A stretch of DNA of 64,000 nucleotides from Paeniglutamicibacter cryotolerans (lineage in GTDB: Bacteria > Actinomycetota > Actinomycetes > Actinomycetales > Micrococcaceae): contig NZ_JACHVS010000001.1 of NCBI RefSeq assembly GCF_014190875.1, positions 124,001 through 188,000 on the forward strand, given 5' to 3'. Shown in pieces: positions 42,374 to 51,145 of the stretch (its first letter is position 1; every line of letters begins with the position of its first letter). The translations under genes were made by a program, and so were the position numbers. A model generated the notes under the pieces. It did not search any database and was not told the DNA's origin. It saw only the letters and a program-made list of their open reading frames with translations.

Positions 42374-43716
42374 ATCGAGTGGCCCCGACCGTTCGGAATC
42401 ATGAAACTTAAATGGCTGAGGCCGGCTGCAGTCGCTCAACTTGGGGGATAGAGCGGAAGCACCCGGCCTCACATGCAACGGTATGGCTTGGGGGTACAGA
42501 CCGTTGCACAGTTGACTCTTGGTGGCTTTGGGGGTCCAACCAAAAATCAGTGGCGCCGAAGCACCTCGTTGACTTCAATGAGTCAACCATTTAAGACTAG
42601 CAGGGTTAAACAGATCCGCACAGATGAAAAGTTTGTTACAGTAATGTCAATTCGTTGGTCTTTTTCCGTTCCAAGCCTCCCGAGACCTCGGCAATTCAAC
42701 GCGTCGTCCCAGCTCAGGTACGGAAGGTGAGAATGGCCGCCATTTTGACACATTTCCGTTGAATGCTCGTCCACTACCACGAAGCAATAAACATCACACG
42801 GTGTACTAATGAGGTTCCCTGGGATTTATCGGGGATAAAACGCCTCGTCCGGGACCCCTTACCGACCATTTCGGCAAGCCAAGCCCGCTGTCCGGATCTG
42901 ATGAATTCCACTATCCTTTTTGCGTCCCGGTGGATCGATCGATTGTCGGTATTCACAGCATCGATCGGATCCTTCAATCCAAGCTCCTCGAGATATCCCG
43001 CCCAGCACCTCAAGCCACGCACGGCAGGGGATTCTCTTCGCCCGCCACACCGCGGGTGCTGCCATCGCTGAGAGGGACGCCATCGAATATCTCGGTGGGT
43101 TGATTCCCTACCGCCCGGATCAGCATCCAGTCCCCCGGTATCGAGACGGGTTTTCGCGGCAGCGTAACAGAGCCTGGATTCGGACCGGCGAGCTGCTGCA
43201 GGGGTCGACTGCTCTCGTTTCCCGTCCGGCGCGACATGCTCCCTCATCATCCGGGGTGAGAAGGGCAACGACGGTCTCCTGCCGGCTGGACAACCGGTGC
43301 GGGGTTGATGCGTACGACGCAGCGGCAACTGAACATCCAAAGGGGTTGGAAACGCAATCCGGCATCCGGATGGTTCCGGAATCCTCGCATCCCCGGCATC
43401 CCTACTGTGCGCTTCTACTTGATCTGGTCCCTGGATCCGTTGGCCACAGCAGCCTCACGTCCAGCGCAGTGCTGCCGTGTCGGCAATGCTGACACCGCCG
43501 GCACGGGAATTGCCCACGCATTCCGGCCCGGACACAGCCGGAAGGTCCGCGGCCGAGTCGCCTCGGGCAAGAACCTCGCACTTCTTCACTGTGTCAAGGT
43601 CAAGGGCATCACCGAATCGCGGCTCAGCCTTCCGTGGAGGAGGAAATTACGGTGCTCGATGATGCGGTTGTCCGCGCTGGCTCCCCCGGCTGCGGGCAAA
43701 GCACTTGTTAATCAAA
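42374..43716. other. Gene-poor stretch between rplA and rplJ with coding debris
   Basis: About 1.3 kb. On the minus strand between 42850 and 43240 there are protein-like pieces in two frames: PGDWMLIRAVGNQPTEIFDG with PLSDGST (43010-43237 frame) and, after a shift, GYLEELGLKDPIDAVNTDN and AKRIVEFIRSGQRAWLAEMV (42774-43340 frame). They look like the end of one decayed gene of unknown family. Near 42474-42508 lies a 9-bp inverted repeat TGCAACGGT/ACCGTTGCA, and at 42568-42587 GTTGACT/AGTCAAC. Nothing convincing was seen in 43240-43716. Confidence 0.45.
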
Positions 43717-43747
43717 AATTCCCCCGCGGCTGAGCCACGGGGGAATT
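43717..43747 (-). terminator. Intrinsic terminator after rplA
   Basis: Stem AATTCCCCCG/CGGGGGAATT with inner GGC-TGA-GCC pairing, followed on the minus strand by TTTGATTAAC, the stem itself ending in AATT so that five T's are continuous. It starts 18 nt after the rplA stop. Confidence 0.9.
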
Positions 43748-43765
43748 CCTGCCAAAGGTGAAGGA

Positions 43766-44473
43766 CTAGCCTTCGACGAGCACCTTGGTGACGTTCGGGT
43801 CAACCGGGATGCCCGGGCCGAACGTGGTGGCCACGGTGGCCTTGGTGATGTAGCGGCCCTTGGAGGAGGACGGCTTCAAACGAAGCACCTCCTCCAGTGC
43901 TGCTGCGTAGTTCTCGGCCAGCTTTGCGGCGTCGAAGGAAACCTTGCCAATGATGAAGTGCAGGTTCGAGTGCTTGTCGACGCGGAAGTCGATCTTGCCA
44001 CCCTTGATGTCGTTGACTGCCTTGGCGACATCCATGGTCACCGTGCCGGTCTTCGGGTTCGGCATCAGGTTACGCGGGCCCAGGACCTTGCCCAAGCGGC
44101 CAACCTTGCCCATGAGGTCCGGGGTCGCAACCGCGGCGTCGAAGTCGGTCCAGCCGCCAGCGATCTTGGCGATCAGGTCGTCCGAGCCAACGAAGTCGGC
44201 GCCGGCTGCGATTGCTGCCTCTGCCTTTTCGCCGTTTGCGAACACCAGGACGCGGGCAACCTTGCCGGTGCCGTGCGGAAGGTTCACGGTGCCGCGAACC
44301 ATCTGGTCGGCCTTGCGGGGGTCGACGCCGAGGCGGAAGGCAACCTCAACGGTCGAGTCCATCTTCGAGGCCGTATTCTCCTTGGCCAGGGCGATTGCCT
44401 CGACCGGGCTGTAGAGGTTGTCGGCATCGATCTTAGCCGCGGCGGCTACGTATGCTTTGCTGCGCTTTGCCAT
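43766..44473 (-). CDS. rplA: 50S ribosomal protein L1
   Basis: L1-stalk protein involved in tRNA exit; in many bacteria it represses the rplKA operon. The 235 residues include [32 protein letters not shown] (in part), [13 protein letters not shown] and the family signature [16 protein letters not shown]. It follows rplK after about 140 nt and is followed by a terminator, so it does not continue into rplJ. Confidence 0.99.
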   Translation of the reverse strand: MAKRSKAYVAAAAKIDADNLYSPVEAIALAKENTASKMDSTVEVAFRLGVDPRKADQMVRGTVNLPHGTGKVARVLVFANGEKAEAAIAAGADFVGSDDLIAKIAGGWTDFDAAVATPDLMGKVGRLGKVLGPRNLMPNPKTGTVTMDVAKAVNDIKGGKIDFRVDKHSNLHFIIGKVSFDAAKLAENYAAALEEVLRLKPSSSKGRYITKATVATTFGPGIPVDPNVTKVLVEG

Positions 44474-44613
44474 CTGCTTTTTCTCCTTTTGCAGTCGTGG
44501 TCATTCATGGGTCGCGCGCGACCCTGCCACTGCGACGCGGTGCCCCGGGTGCCGGGGTTCCGTCGTCGTAATCTATGTTGGTGGTGCTCCCCGAGGGGTG
44601 CGGTCGAGGGCTG

Positions 44614-45045
44614 TTAGCCCTCTACGGTGATGCCCATGGAACGGGCGGTGCCGGCGATGATCAGGGCAGCAGCCTTGATGTCGTTGGCGTTGAGGTCTTC
44701 CATCTTCGTGGTGGCGATCTCCTCAACCTGTGCCTGGGTCAGCTTCGCAACCTTGACGGTGTGCGGGGTAGCGGAACCCTTGGCAACGCCTGCAGCCTTT
44801 TTGATCAGCTCGGCTGCCGGCGGGGTCTTCGTGATGAAGGTGAAGGAACGGTCTTCGTAGACCGTGATCTCCACGGGGATCACGTTGCCGCGCTGGGCTT
44901 CCGTTGCGGCGTTGTAGGCCTTGCAGAATTCCATGATGTTGACACCGTGCTGGCCAAGCGCGGGACCGATCGGCGGTGCCGGGTTGGCGGCGCCTGCCTT
45001 GATCTGCAGCTTGATAAGGCCGGTGACCTTCTTCTTGGGAGCCAT
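44614..45045 (-). CDS. rplK: 50S ribosomal protein L11
   Basis: GTPase-associated-centre protein, binding site region for thiopeptides and (p)ppGpp signalling. I chose ATG at 45045 ([20 protein letters not shown]) with AAGGA 8 nt before it; the frame extends to 45150. The 143 residues include the Pro-rich [21 protein letters not shown] region and the C-terminal [16 protein letters not shown]. It lies after nusG with a hairpin-rich 131-nt gap. Confidence 0.98.
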
Positions 45046-45104
45046 TTTCAGGTCCTTACTACTCATATGAATTCCCCGCAGCACAGGAGCGTGTCCGGGG
45101 GTTT

Positions 45105-45156
45105 GGCCGCCGTGGCGCGGCGGCCGGATCGTTCCCTGCCGGTAAAGCATCCGGCC
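45105..45156 (-). promoter_or_regulatory. Overlapping hairpins between nusG and rplK
   Basis: Two stems share bases: GGCCGCC(105-111)/GGCGGCC(119-125) and GGCCGGAT(122-129)/ATCCGGCC(149-156), last digits relative to 45000. They overlap at 45122-45125, so they compete. This arrangement upstream of rplK could act as a leader switch, but no T-run is present, so it is inference from pairing alone. Confidence 0.45.
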
Positions 45157-45176
45157 GGAACGAAGATTTTGGGGTG

Positions 45177-45953
45177 TTAGACGATCTTGGTGACCTGTGC
45201 GAAGGACAGGGTCACCGGGGTTTCGCGTTCGAAGATCGATACCAAGACGACCAGCTGCGAGGAATCCAGCTTGATCTCGGAGATCGTAGCCGGAAGGGTC
45301 TCGAACGGTCCGTCGTTGACGATGACTGCTTCGCCGACCTCGAAGTCGACGTTGACCTCGGTGATCGGGGCGCGGCCCGGCTTACCGGACTCGGAAGGAT
45401 CTTCGGTGACGATGGTGTGCTTGAGCATCGAGAAGACCTCGTCAAGGGACAGCGGCACCGGATCATGTGCGTTGCCAACGAAGCCGGTGACACCCGGGGT
45501 GTGGCGCACTGCGCCCCACGAGGCATCGGTCAGTTCCATGCGGACCAGGACGTAGCCGGGGATGCGTACGCGGCGAACGATCTTACGCGTGGTGTTCTTG
45601 ATTTCCACGACCTCTTCCATGGGGACCTGGATTTCGTAGATGAAATCCTCCATGGACAGGGTCTGGATGCGGGTCTCCATATTGAGCTTGACCCGGTTTT
45701 CGTAACCCGCGTAGGAGTGGATGACGTACCAGTCGCCGGGCTGGCGGCGAAGCTGCGTACGGAATTCCTCAACCGGGTCAACTTCCGGAGCCTGCTCGGC
45801 TTCTTCGGAATCGTCGACATCCTCGGAAACGGCGGGAGCCTGCTCGGCGTCCTCGGAAACGACGGAATCGGCCGATACCTCTTCGGTATCGACCTCTGCT
45901 GCCTGCTCAACGACTTCGTCGATGGCTTGCGGTTCGAGTTCCTGTTCGGACAC
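45177..45953 (-). CDS. nusG: Transcription termination/antitermination factor NusG
   Basis: Elongation factor that binds RNA polymerase and links it to Rho or ribosomal S10. It starts at GTG 45953. The first 65 or so residues are an acidic, Ala/Glu/Val-rich extension (common in actinobacteria); then the NGN domain begins at [16 protein letters not shown], with [13 protein letters not shown] and [10 protein letters not shown]; the KOW domain is [19 protein letters not shown] (in part). The 258 residues exceed E. coli NusG (181) because of the extension. It lies 58 nt after secE. Confidence 0.98.
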   Translation of the reverse strand: MSEQELEPQAIDEVVEQAAEVDTEEVSADSVVSEDAEQAPAVSEDVDDSEEAEQAPEVDPVEEFRTQLRRQPGDWYVIHSYAGYENRVKLNMETRIQTLSMEDFIYEIQVPMEEVVEIKNTTRKIVRRVRIPGYVLVRMELTDASWGAVRHTPGVTGFVGNAHDPVPLSLDEVFSMLKHTIVTEDPSESGKPGRAPITEVNVDFEVGEAVIVNDGPFETLPATISEIKLDSSQLVVLVSIFERETPVTLSFAQVTKIV

Positions 45954-46011
45954 TGGGGTTCCTGCTTTCTTTTACTGGATCACCAGACGAAATGGTGTGC
46001 TTCGTTCCGGC

Positions 46012-46278
46012 TTACTGCTCGGGAGGATTGGTGAAGACCAGGATCGATCCGTTACTGAAGAGGAAGTCCAAGCCGGTAACGATCAGCATCATCAGAGCGA
46101 CGAAACCCAGGACCACCAGCGTGTAGTTCACCAACTCGCTTCGGGTGGGGGTCACCACCTTTTTAAGCTCGGAGATCATCTGACGGAAGAACAGGACCAG
46201 ACCGGCAAAGATGCCTGCCTTGACGGGCTTCTTGCCGTGCGGGCCGTCCTGCGAACTTGCCGCAGCCGTTTCGGTCAC
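46012..46278 (-). CDS. secE: Preprotein translocase subunit SecE
   Basis: Clamp subunit of the SecYEG channel. I chose GTG at 46278 (VTETAAASSQDG) because GAGGAACC lies before it; the frame is open further upstream across the tRNA gene, which cannot be coding. The 88 residues have the cytosolic amphipathic segment FFRQMISELKKVVTPTRSEL and a single membrane span (YTLVVLGFVALMMLIVTGLDFLF, in part), the usual minimal actinobacterial form. It heads secE-nusG, 124 nt after tRNA-Trp. Confidence 0.96.
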   Translation of the reverse strand: MTETAAASSQDGPHGKKPVKAGIFAGLVLFFRQMISELKKVVTPTRSELVNYTLVVLGFVALMMLIVTGLDFLFSNGSILVFTNPPEQ

Positions 46279-46402
46279 CGGTTCCTCATTTCGCGTTAGC
46301 CAGATGAAACAGCCACGGTGCGCTGCAGCCATTGACCACAACACACCGTGACGTGAATTTGCGTGCGCTTCCTCCCGGCAAAGCCGGGTTTCAGCTACTG
46401 CG

Positions 46403-46475
46403 CAGGGCAGACAGGACTCGAACCTGCAACCTGCGGTTTTGGAGACCGCTGCGCTACCAATTGCGCCACTACCCT
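46403..46475 (-). tRNA. trpT: tRNA-Trp (anticodon CCA)
   Basis: A complete 73-nt cloverleaf on the minus strand. Acceptor stem AGGGTAG/CTGCCCT, D stem GCGC/GCGC, anticodon stem GCGGT/ACCGC with loop CTCCAAA (anticodon CCA), T stem GCAGG/CCTGT with loop TTCGAGT, discriminator G. CCA is not encoded. It lies directly upstream of secE-nusG, a common bacterial arrangement. Confidence 0.97.
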
Positions 46476-47132
46476 TCGGACCGAAATCCGCGTGATGTTC
46501 CCCACCGAAAGTGCTCCGGCTTGATACATCGCGGTGTTTTTCAACACCGAGGATCAAGTCTACGCAAAGACGGGGCCCAATGTCGAACCGAGTTCATCCG
46601 CGGAAAAAAATCCTTGTGTTCCAGGGGATTTTCCAAAGACGATTCAGCTCCTGAGCGGGGCACCCCTGTCCGGGCCAGTCGTTGTTGTTTTCCGTACCGC
46701 AGGAATCCGAAAAAATGCGCAGCACCGCATCAAATGCGGATGCCGACCACTTGAAGCCATAGCGGGCACCCGGCGCCACCCAGGACGCGTCCGTTTCATC
46801 ACGGAGGCCGGGCAGGCCGGCCAGGTCCTTCGAAGAAGGTACGGTGCGCGGCAGTCCACCCGACGAGACCCGGTTGCCCGGCTCCGTCATCGCCGGGTCA
46901 TCAAACCGTTCGCAGGGCAGTGGCTTCCAGCCGAGGGCCACCCCCCACACTGATCTCGGTGGAGGGATGGACCGGCACCCCGGCGAGGGAATTGAGCACC
47001 AGGCAGCTGCATGCAGGCCTGGCGTGGAGTCCGGCGTGACTGTTGCCGTTGAGCATTGTTCCCCCGCCTGTGGGCAGCTCCTTGGGCACAGGCGGCCTGC
47101 CCCGACCGGACCGTCGCGGTAGTCTGGGGGTC
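46476..47132. other. Intergenic stretch between tRNA-Trp and the 47.1 kb membrane protein gene
   Basis: About 650 nt with divergent transcription away from it on both sides. It should contain the tRNA-Trp-secE-nusG promoter. A small hairpin CGGTGTT-TTTC-AACACCG lies at 46532-46549. A 118-codon minus-strand frame (46594-46950) has no recognisable family and I do not call it a gene. Confidence 0.4.
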
Positions 47133-47708
47133 ATGACTTCCCCCGCTTCGCCGCTCCATTTCCCCGCCCGCATCGGCACCCTGATCCTCACCGTTTTCGC
47201 CGCGGGAGCCGTTCCCGGTGCAGTGCTCGAACTCATGGCGGGACCAGACGTGGACGGGCGCAACGGATTGAGGGCCGCGGTGGTTGCCCTGCCGATGCTG
47301 ATCAGCCTGGCCGCATGGTTCGTGCTGCGCCGGCAGAAGGAGGTCCGCGGGGTCATGGTCCTGCAGGTGCTGCTTGCCGCCGTGCTGGGACTGGCAACGG
47401 CCGGTTCGGCGGCACCGTTGAGCTGGTATCTGGGCGCCGGATTGGTGCTCTGGGCGATGCGCCTGGGCCGTAACGAACTGATGTGGGTCGGCACCGTGCT
47501 GCTGGTGCTGTGCGCGGGCGTGCAGTTCGGCATGCTGCCCGCCGCCGGTTTCGGCTACGTCCTGGCTGGAGTGTTGGCGCCGCTGATCCTTACCGGGGCC
47601 GCAGCCTACTCATGGTGGCGGTTGCGCACCGGCGGGGACATCGTGCGGGAGGCCAGCGCGGCCGATGAGCTGCACCGCAGCCGCTACGGCACGCTACCGG
47701 GCCAGTAG
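47133..47708 (+). CDS. Small integral membrane protein of unknown function
   Basis: A 191-residue protein; I chose ATG at 47133 (MTSPASPLHFPARIG), shortly before the first hydrophobic segment. It has about five or six membrane segments (TLILTVFAAGAVPGAVLELM, AVVALPMLISLAAWFVL, VLQVLLAAVLGLATAG, LIWAM-like LVLWAMRLG, WVGTVLLVLCAG, VLAGVLAPLILTGAAAYSWW) and a charged C-terminus. No family was recognised. The next gene, 133 nt downstream, is an aminotransferase; a hairpin between them suggests separate transcription. Confidence 0.8.
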   Translation: MTSPASPLHFPARIGTLILTVFAAGAVPGAVLELMAGPDVDGRNGLRAAVVALPMLISLAAWFVLRRQKEVRGVMVLQVLLAAVLGLATAGSAAPLSWYLGAGLVLWAMRLGRNELMWVGTVLLVLCAGVQFGMLPAAGFGYVLAGVLAPLILTGAAAYSWWRLRTGGDIVREASAADELHRSRYGTLPGQ

Positions 47709-47724
47709 CCCCCCTTCAGCCTGG

Positions 47725-47749
47725 CCGGAGGGCGCCGCGGGCCCTCCGG
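47725..47749 (+). terminator. Terminator-like hairpin after the small membrane protein gene
   Basis: CCGGAGGGC and GCCCTCCGG form a perfect 9-bp stem around a 7-nt loop, 17 nt after the stop. There is no T-run, so termination is likely but not certain. Confidence 0.5.
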
Positions 47750-47841
47750 ACACGTTACATTCGTGCCCGTTCTTCGCCCCGGGGCGACACCACCACTAAA
47801 GTGGGTGGTGAACTTCATCTCCCCTTCCAGGAAGCGACGAC

Positions 47842-49041
47842 ATGTCACGCATCTCCCGACGCATCGGGTCCATCGCAGAGTCCGCCACCCTCGCCGTAGA
47901 CGCCAAGGCGAAAGCGCTGAAGGCCGCCGGCCGCCCGGTCATCGGGTTCGGCGCCGGGGAGCCCGACTTCCCGACCCCCGACTACATCGTCGAAGCCGCG
48001 GTCGAGGCGGCGCGCAACCCGCGCTTCCACCGTTATTCCCCCGCCGCCGGACTGCCCGAGCTGCGTGCCGCGATCGCCGAGAAGACCATGCGCGATTCGG
48101 GCTACGGCATCGAAGCGAACCAGGTGCTGGTCACCAACGGCGGCAAGCAGGCCGTCTACAACACCTTCGCCACGCTGCTGGACCCGGGGGATGAGGTCCT
48201 CCTGCCGGCACCGTACTGGACCACCTATCCGGAGGCCATCCGGCTGGCCGGCGGCGTGCCGGTCGAGGTCTTCGCCGGCCCCGAACAGGGCTACAAGGTC
48301 ACCATCGAGCAGCTCGAGGCGGCACTGACCGAGCGCACCAAGGTGCTTTTGTTCGTTTCCCCGTCCAACCCGACCGGCGCCGTGTACTCCCCGGAGATGG
48401 TCGCGCAGATCGGCCGCTGGGCTGCGTCGAAGGACCTCTGGGTCGTCACCGATGAGATCTACGAACACCTGACCTACGATGCGGCATCGTTCACCTCGAT
48501 CGCCACGGCGGCCCCGGAACTGGGCGACAAGGTCATCATCCTCAACGGCGTCGCCAAGACCTACGCGATGACCGGCTGGCGCGTGGGATGGATGGCCGGA
48601 CCGGCTGACGTGATCAAGGCGGCGACCAACCTGCAGTCCCACGCCACCTCGAACGTCGCCAACGTCTCGCAGATGGCGGCGCTGGCAGCCGTCTCCGGCT
48701 CGCTCGATGCCGTCGCGCGGATGCGCACCGCGTTCGACCGCCGCCGCAAGGCCATGGTCACCGCCCTGAACTCTATCGACGGCGTGGACTGCCCGACACC
48801 GGAGGGTGCGTTCTACGCCTATGCCGACGTGCGCGGCATGTTCGGGCGCGAGATCCGCGGCATCGTCCCGGCGACCTCCGCCGAGCTGGCCGCGCTGATC
48901 CTCGAGCAGGCCGAGGTGGCGGTGGTTCCGGGCGAGGCGTTCGGCCCCTCGGGCTACATCCGCCTGTCCTACGCGCTGGGCGACGATGACCTGGCCGAGG
49001 GCGTGGCACGCATCCAGTCGCTGCTCGGCGAGGCCCAGTAG
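47842..49041 (+). CDS. Pyridoxal-phosphate aminotransferase, aspartate type
   Basis: Class I aminotransferase of 399 residues, probably transferring amino groups between aspartate (or a similar amino acid) and 2-oxoglutarate. PLP lysine is Lys239 in [24 protein letters not shown] carries Asn176, and DEIYEHL carries the Asp204 and Tyr207 cofactor contacts. IRLSYALG near the C-terminus has the substrate carboxylate-binding Arg. GGAAG lies 9 nt before the ATG. It belongs to the I-gamma/I-beta type found in actinobacteria near secE; exact substrate is not certain. Confidence 0.95.
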   Translation: MSRISRRIGSIAESATLAVDAKAKALKAAGRPVIGFGAGEPDFPTPDYIVEAAVEAARNPRFHRYSPAAGLPELRAAIAEKTMRDSGYGIEANQVLVTNGGKQAVYNTFATLLDPGDEVLLPAPYWTTYPEAIRLAGGVPVEVFAGPEQGYKVTIEQLEAALTERTKVLLFVSPSNPTGAVYSPEMVAQIGRWAASKDLWVVTDEIYEHLTYDAASFTSIATAAPELGDKVIILNGVAKTYAMTGWRVGWMAGPADVIKAATNLQSHATSNVANVSQMAALAAVSGSLDAVARMRTAFDRRRKAMVTALNSIDGVDCPTPEGAFYAYADVRGMFGREIRGIVPATSAELAALILEQAEVAVVPGEAFGPSGYIRLSYALGDDDLAEGVARIQSLLGEAQ

Positions 49042-49056
49042 CCCCACCATGACGAC

Positions 49057-49098
49057 GGACCGGCCGGGTTCCCGCACTGCGGGGACGCCGGCCGGTCC
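49057..49098. terminator. Bidirectional terminator between the aminotransferase and response-regulator genes
   Basis: Perfect 11-bp stem GGACCGGCCGG/CCGGCCGGTCC with further CCCGC/GCGGG pairing inside, between two convergent genes and about 15-20 nt from each stop. On the plus strand GGTTTAACC follows. Confidence 0.8.
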
Positions 49099-49117
49099 GG
49101 TTTAACCGGTGACAGGA

Positions 49118-49768
49118 TTACAGGATGCGCCGGTCCACCGCCCAGCGGGTGAGTTCATGGCGATTGGAGAGCTGGAGCTTGCGCAGCACCGAGGACACGT
49201 GGGTTTCCACCGTCTTGACCGAGATGAACAGGTCCTTGGCGACCTCCTTGTAGCTGTAGCCGCGGGCTATCAGCCGCATCACCTCCAGCTCGCGAGCCGA
49301 GAGCAGGTCAAGGTCCCCGTCGGCACTGACCGCGGCCTGGGTGCCGAACGCGTCGAGCACGAAACCGGCAAGCCGCGGGGAAAACACCGCGTCCCCGCCG
49401 GCCACCCGGGCGACGGCATCGGAAATCTGCGCACCCGAGATGCTCTTGGTCACATAGCCGCGGGCGCCGGCACGGATCACCGTGACCACGTCCTCCGCCG
49501 CGTCAGAGACGCTCAAGGCGAGGAAACGGGTCTCCGCGAACAGATCGGTGCACCCGGCGAGCACCTCGGCCCCGCCGCCGCCGCGTCCGCCGGGCAGGTG
49601 CACGTCCAGCAGTACCACGTCGGGACGGTGCAGGTGAATCCGTTCGATGGCCTCCTCGACCGAGGCCCCCTCCCCCACCACGGTGATCCGCGCGTCGAGG
49701 TCGGCCTTCAGCCCGGACCGGAAGATGCCGTGGTCATCGATGATGACCACGCGCAACGGCTCATTCAT
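49118..49768 (-). CDS. LuxR/NarL-family response regulator
   Basis: Two-component response regulator of 216 residues. The receiver domain has the acidic pair Asp11-Asp12, phospho-acceptor Asp55 (VVLLDVHLPG) and Lys108 (GYVTKSI). The C-terminal LuxR-type helix-turn-helix is at about 150-216 (LSARELEVMRLIARGYSYKEVA, in part; VETHVSSVLRKLQLSNRHEL). It overlaps the sensor kinase gene by 8 nt, so the two are translationally coupled and certainly a pair. Probable targets are the divergent PspC genes. Confidence 0.96.
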   Translation of the reverse strand: MNEPLRVVIIDDHGIFRSGLKADLDARITVVGEGASVEEAIERIHLHRPDVVLLDVHLPGGRGGGGAEVLAGCTDLFAETRFLALSVSDAAEDVVTVIRAGARGYVTKSISGAQISDAVARVAGGDAVFSPRLAGFVLDAFGTQAAVSADGDLDLLSARELEVMRLIARGYSYKEVAKDLFISVKTVETHVSSVLRKLQLSNRHELTRWAVDRRIL

Positions 49769-51020
49769 GTTCTTCTCCCTGGATGTGCTTCATGGACAGG
49801 CGCACCTCGGTGCCGTCCTCTGAACTGCCGATGGACGCCGAGCCGCCATTGCGGTCCATGCGCCCGATGATCGATTCGCGGACGCCGAGCCGGTCCTGCG
49901 CCACGGCCCCGACGTCGAAGCCGGGACCGTGGTCCCGGACGAACACCTCGACGCCGTCGCCGCGCGCCTCCACGTAGACCGAGACCGACCCGCCGGCGTG
50001 CTTGGCCGCATTGACCATTGCCTCGCGGGCGGCCTGCAGCAGCGCGTCGTGCCCGGCCAGGCCGGAAAGCTGCCCGACGGTGACCACGTCGATGTGCGCC
50101 CCGTGGCTTTCCTCCACCAGCGCCGCCTCGCCTCGGATGGCCTCGGCGATGTCGCCCTCGGCGGCCGGGGCCTCACGGTAGAGCCATTGGCGCAGTTCGC
50201 GTTCCTGGGCCCGGGCCAGCAGCATCACCCGGGCCGGGTCCCCTGCCCGGCGTTGGATCAACGCGAGCGTCTGCAGCACCGAATCGTGCAGGTGGGCCGC
50301 TATCTCCGCACGTTCGTCGGCGCGGATCCGCGAGGCACGTTCGACCTTGTAACCACGCCAGAAGCGCAACGCCCAGGGCAGCAGCACCAGTGCCACGCCG
50401 CCGAGCAGCACCGCGCCGACCAGCAGCCCGGAGAGCAGCGCCGACCAGGCGACGGTGCCCGAGAGCAGCAGGACCAGGCCCAGCACCACCAGTGCGACGC
50501 CGGCCACCAGCCGGGCCAGGCCGGCGGCACGGTTGGCCCCGGCGCTGCGGATCAGCCCCTCGCGTCCGCCGGAGTCAAGCTGCATCCACGTGATGACAGC
50601 GCCGGCGACGATGATCAGCACCGGCCAGATCACGCCCCAGTTGATCTGAAGGCCCAGCAGCTGGGCGGCGACCAGGCCGGCGACCAGCAGCAGGCCGGCA
50701 CCGGCGAGGATCTCCCGGTTGGCGCCGCCGCTTCCCGCGCGCTGCGATTCCACCACCCGGTTCAGCGATTCAGCAAGGGAGGTGCGGCCCGGGCCGGCCC
50801 GCAGTTCCGCCTCGCGGGCGGCATCGTCCAGCGTGGGCATGAAGATCCAGAGCCAGCCGTAGAGCACTATCCCGGCACCCCCGGCGAACACCGCTGCGAC
50901 CATCAGCAGGCGCACGGCTCGCGGCGAGAGGCCCAGGTGCGCGGCGAGTCCGGCGCAGACGCCGGCCAGGATGCGCGGCTCCGCGCGAACCAAGGCGGGG
51001 CGGGTCTGGGCTGTTGTCAT
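49761..51020 (-). CDS. Sensor histidine kinase with N-terminal PspC domain
   Basis: Membrane sensor kinase of about 419 residues. ATG at 51020 was chosen (MTTAQTRPALVR). Residues about 15-65 form a PspC domain (ILAGVCAGLAAHLGLSPRAVR, then VLYGWLWIFMP), followed by four more membrane segments (about 105-220). The dimerisation/phosphotransfer helix has the histidine of LHDSVLQTLALIQ, near residue 245, and the C-terminal HATPase has VNAAKHAG, FVRDHGPGFD and DRLGVRESIIGRM. Together with the regulator it forms an envelope-stress type system. Confidence 0.95.
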   Translation of the reverse strand: MTTAQTRPALVRAEPRILAGVCAGLAAHLGLSPRAVRLLMVAAVFAGGAGIVLYGWLWIFMPTLDDAAREAELRAGPGRTSLAESLNRVVESQRAGSGGANREILAGAGLLLVAGLVAAQLLGLQINWGVIWPVLIIVAGAVITWMQLDSGGREGLIRSAGANRAAGLARLVAGVALVVLGLVLLLSGTVAWSALLSGLLVGAVLLGGVALVLLPWALRFWRGYKVERASRIRADERAEIAAHLHDSVLQTLALIQRRAGDPARVMLLARAQERELRQWLYREAPAAEGDIAEAIRGEAALVEESHGAHIDVVTVGQLSGLAGHDALLQAAREAMVNAAKHAGGSVSVYVEARGDGVEVFVRDHGPGFDVGAVAQDRLGVRESIIGRMDRNGGSASIGSSEDGTEVRLSMKHIQGEEHE

Positions 51021-51145
51021 GCTTCCATCCAAGCACGGTTCGGGGTCGGGAACCGGGGTTTCGGGGGTAATCCCGGTGCGGTTTCAGGGTTCACTCAGGG
51101 CCGACCCCCATGGCGGGGGCCGAAGTTCCGCGGAAGGATGGAAGC

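Noticed and set aside
42441..42534. Three TTGGGGG blocks as a possible direct-repeat array or CRISPR-like element
   Set aside because: Spacing is unequal (47 and 40 nt), the repeats are only 7 nt and flanks differ; not an array.
42568..42650. TTGACA (minus, 42650-42645) and the GTTGACT palindrome as the rplJ promoter
   Set aside because: No acceptable -10 element at 16-19 nt spacing; the TTGGCG/TACGCT pair closer to the gene is better.
46279..46557. N-terminal extension of SecE across the tRNA gene
   Set aside because: The frame passes through tRNA-Trp; a GTG with a good GAGGAA site at 46278 gives the normal SecE.
46594..46950. 118-codon minus-strand open frame upstream of tRNA-Trp
   Set aside because: No recognisable domain, no good start signal, and unlikely composition; left as part of the intergenic stretch.
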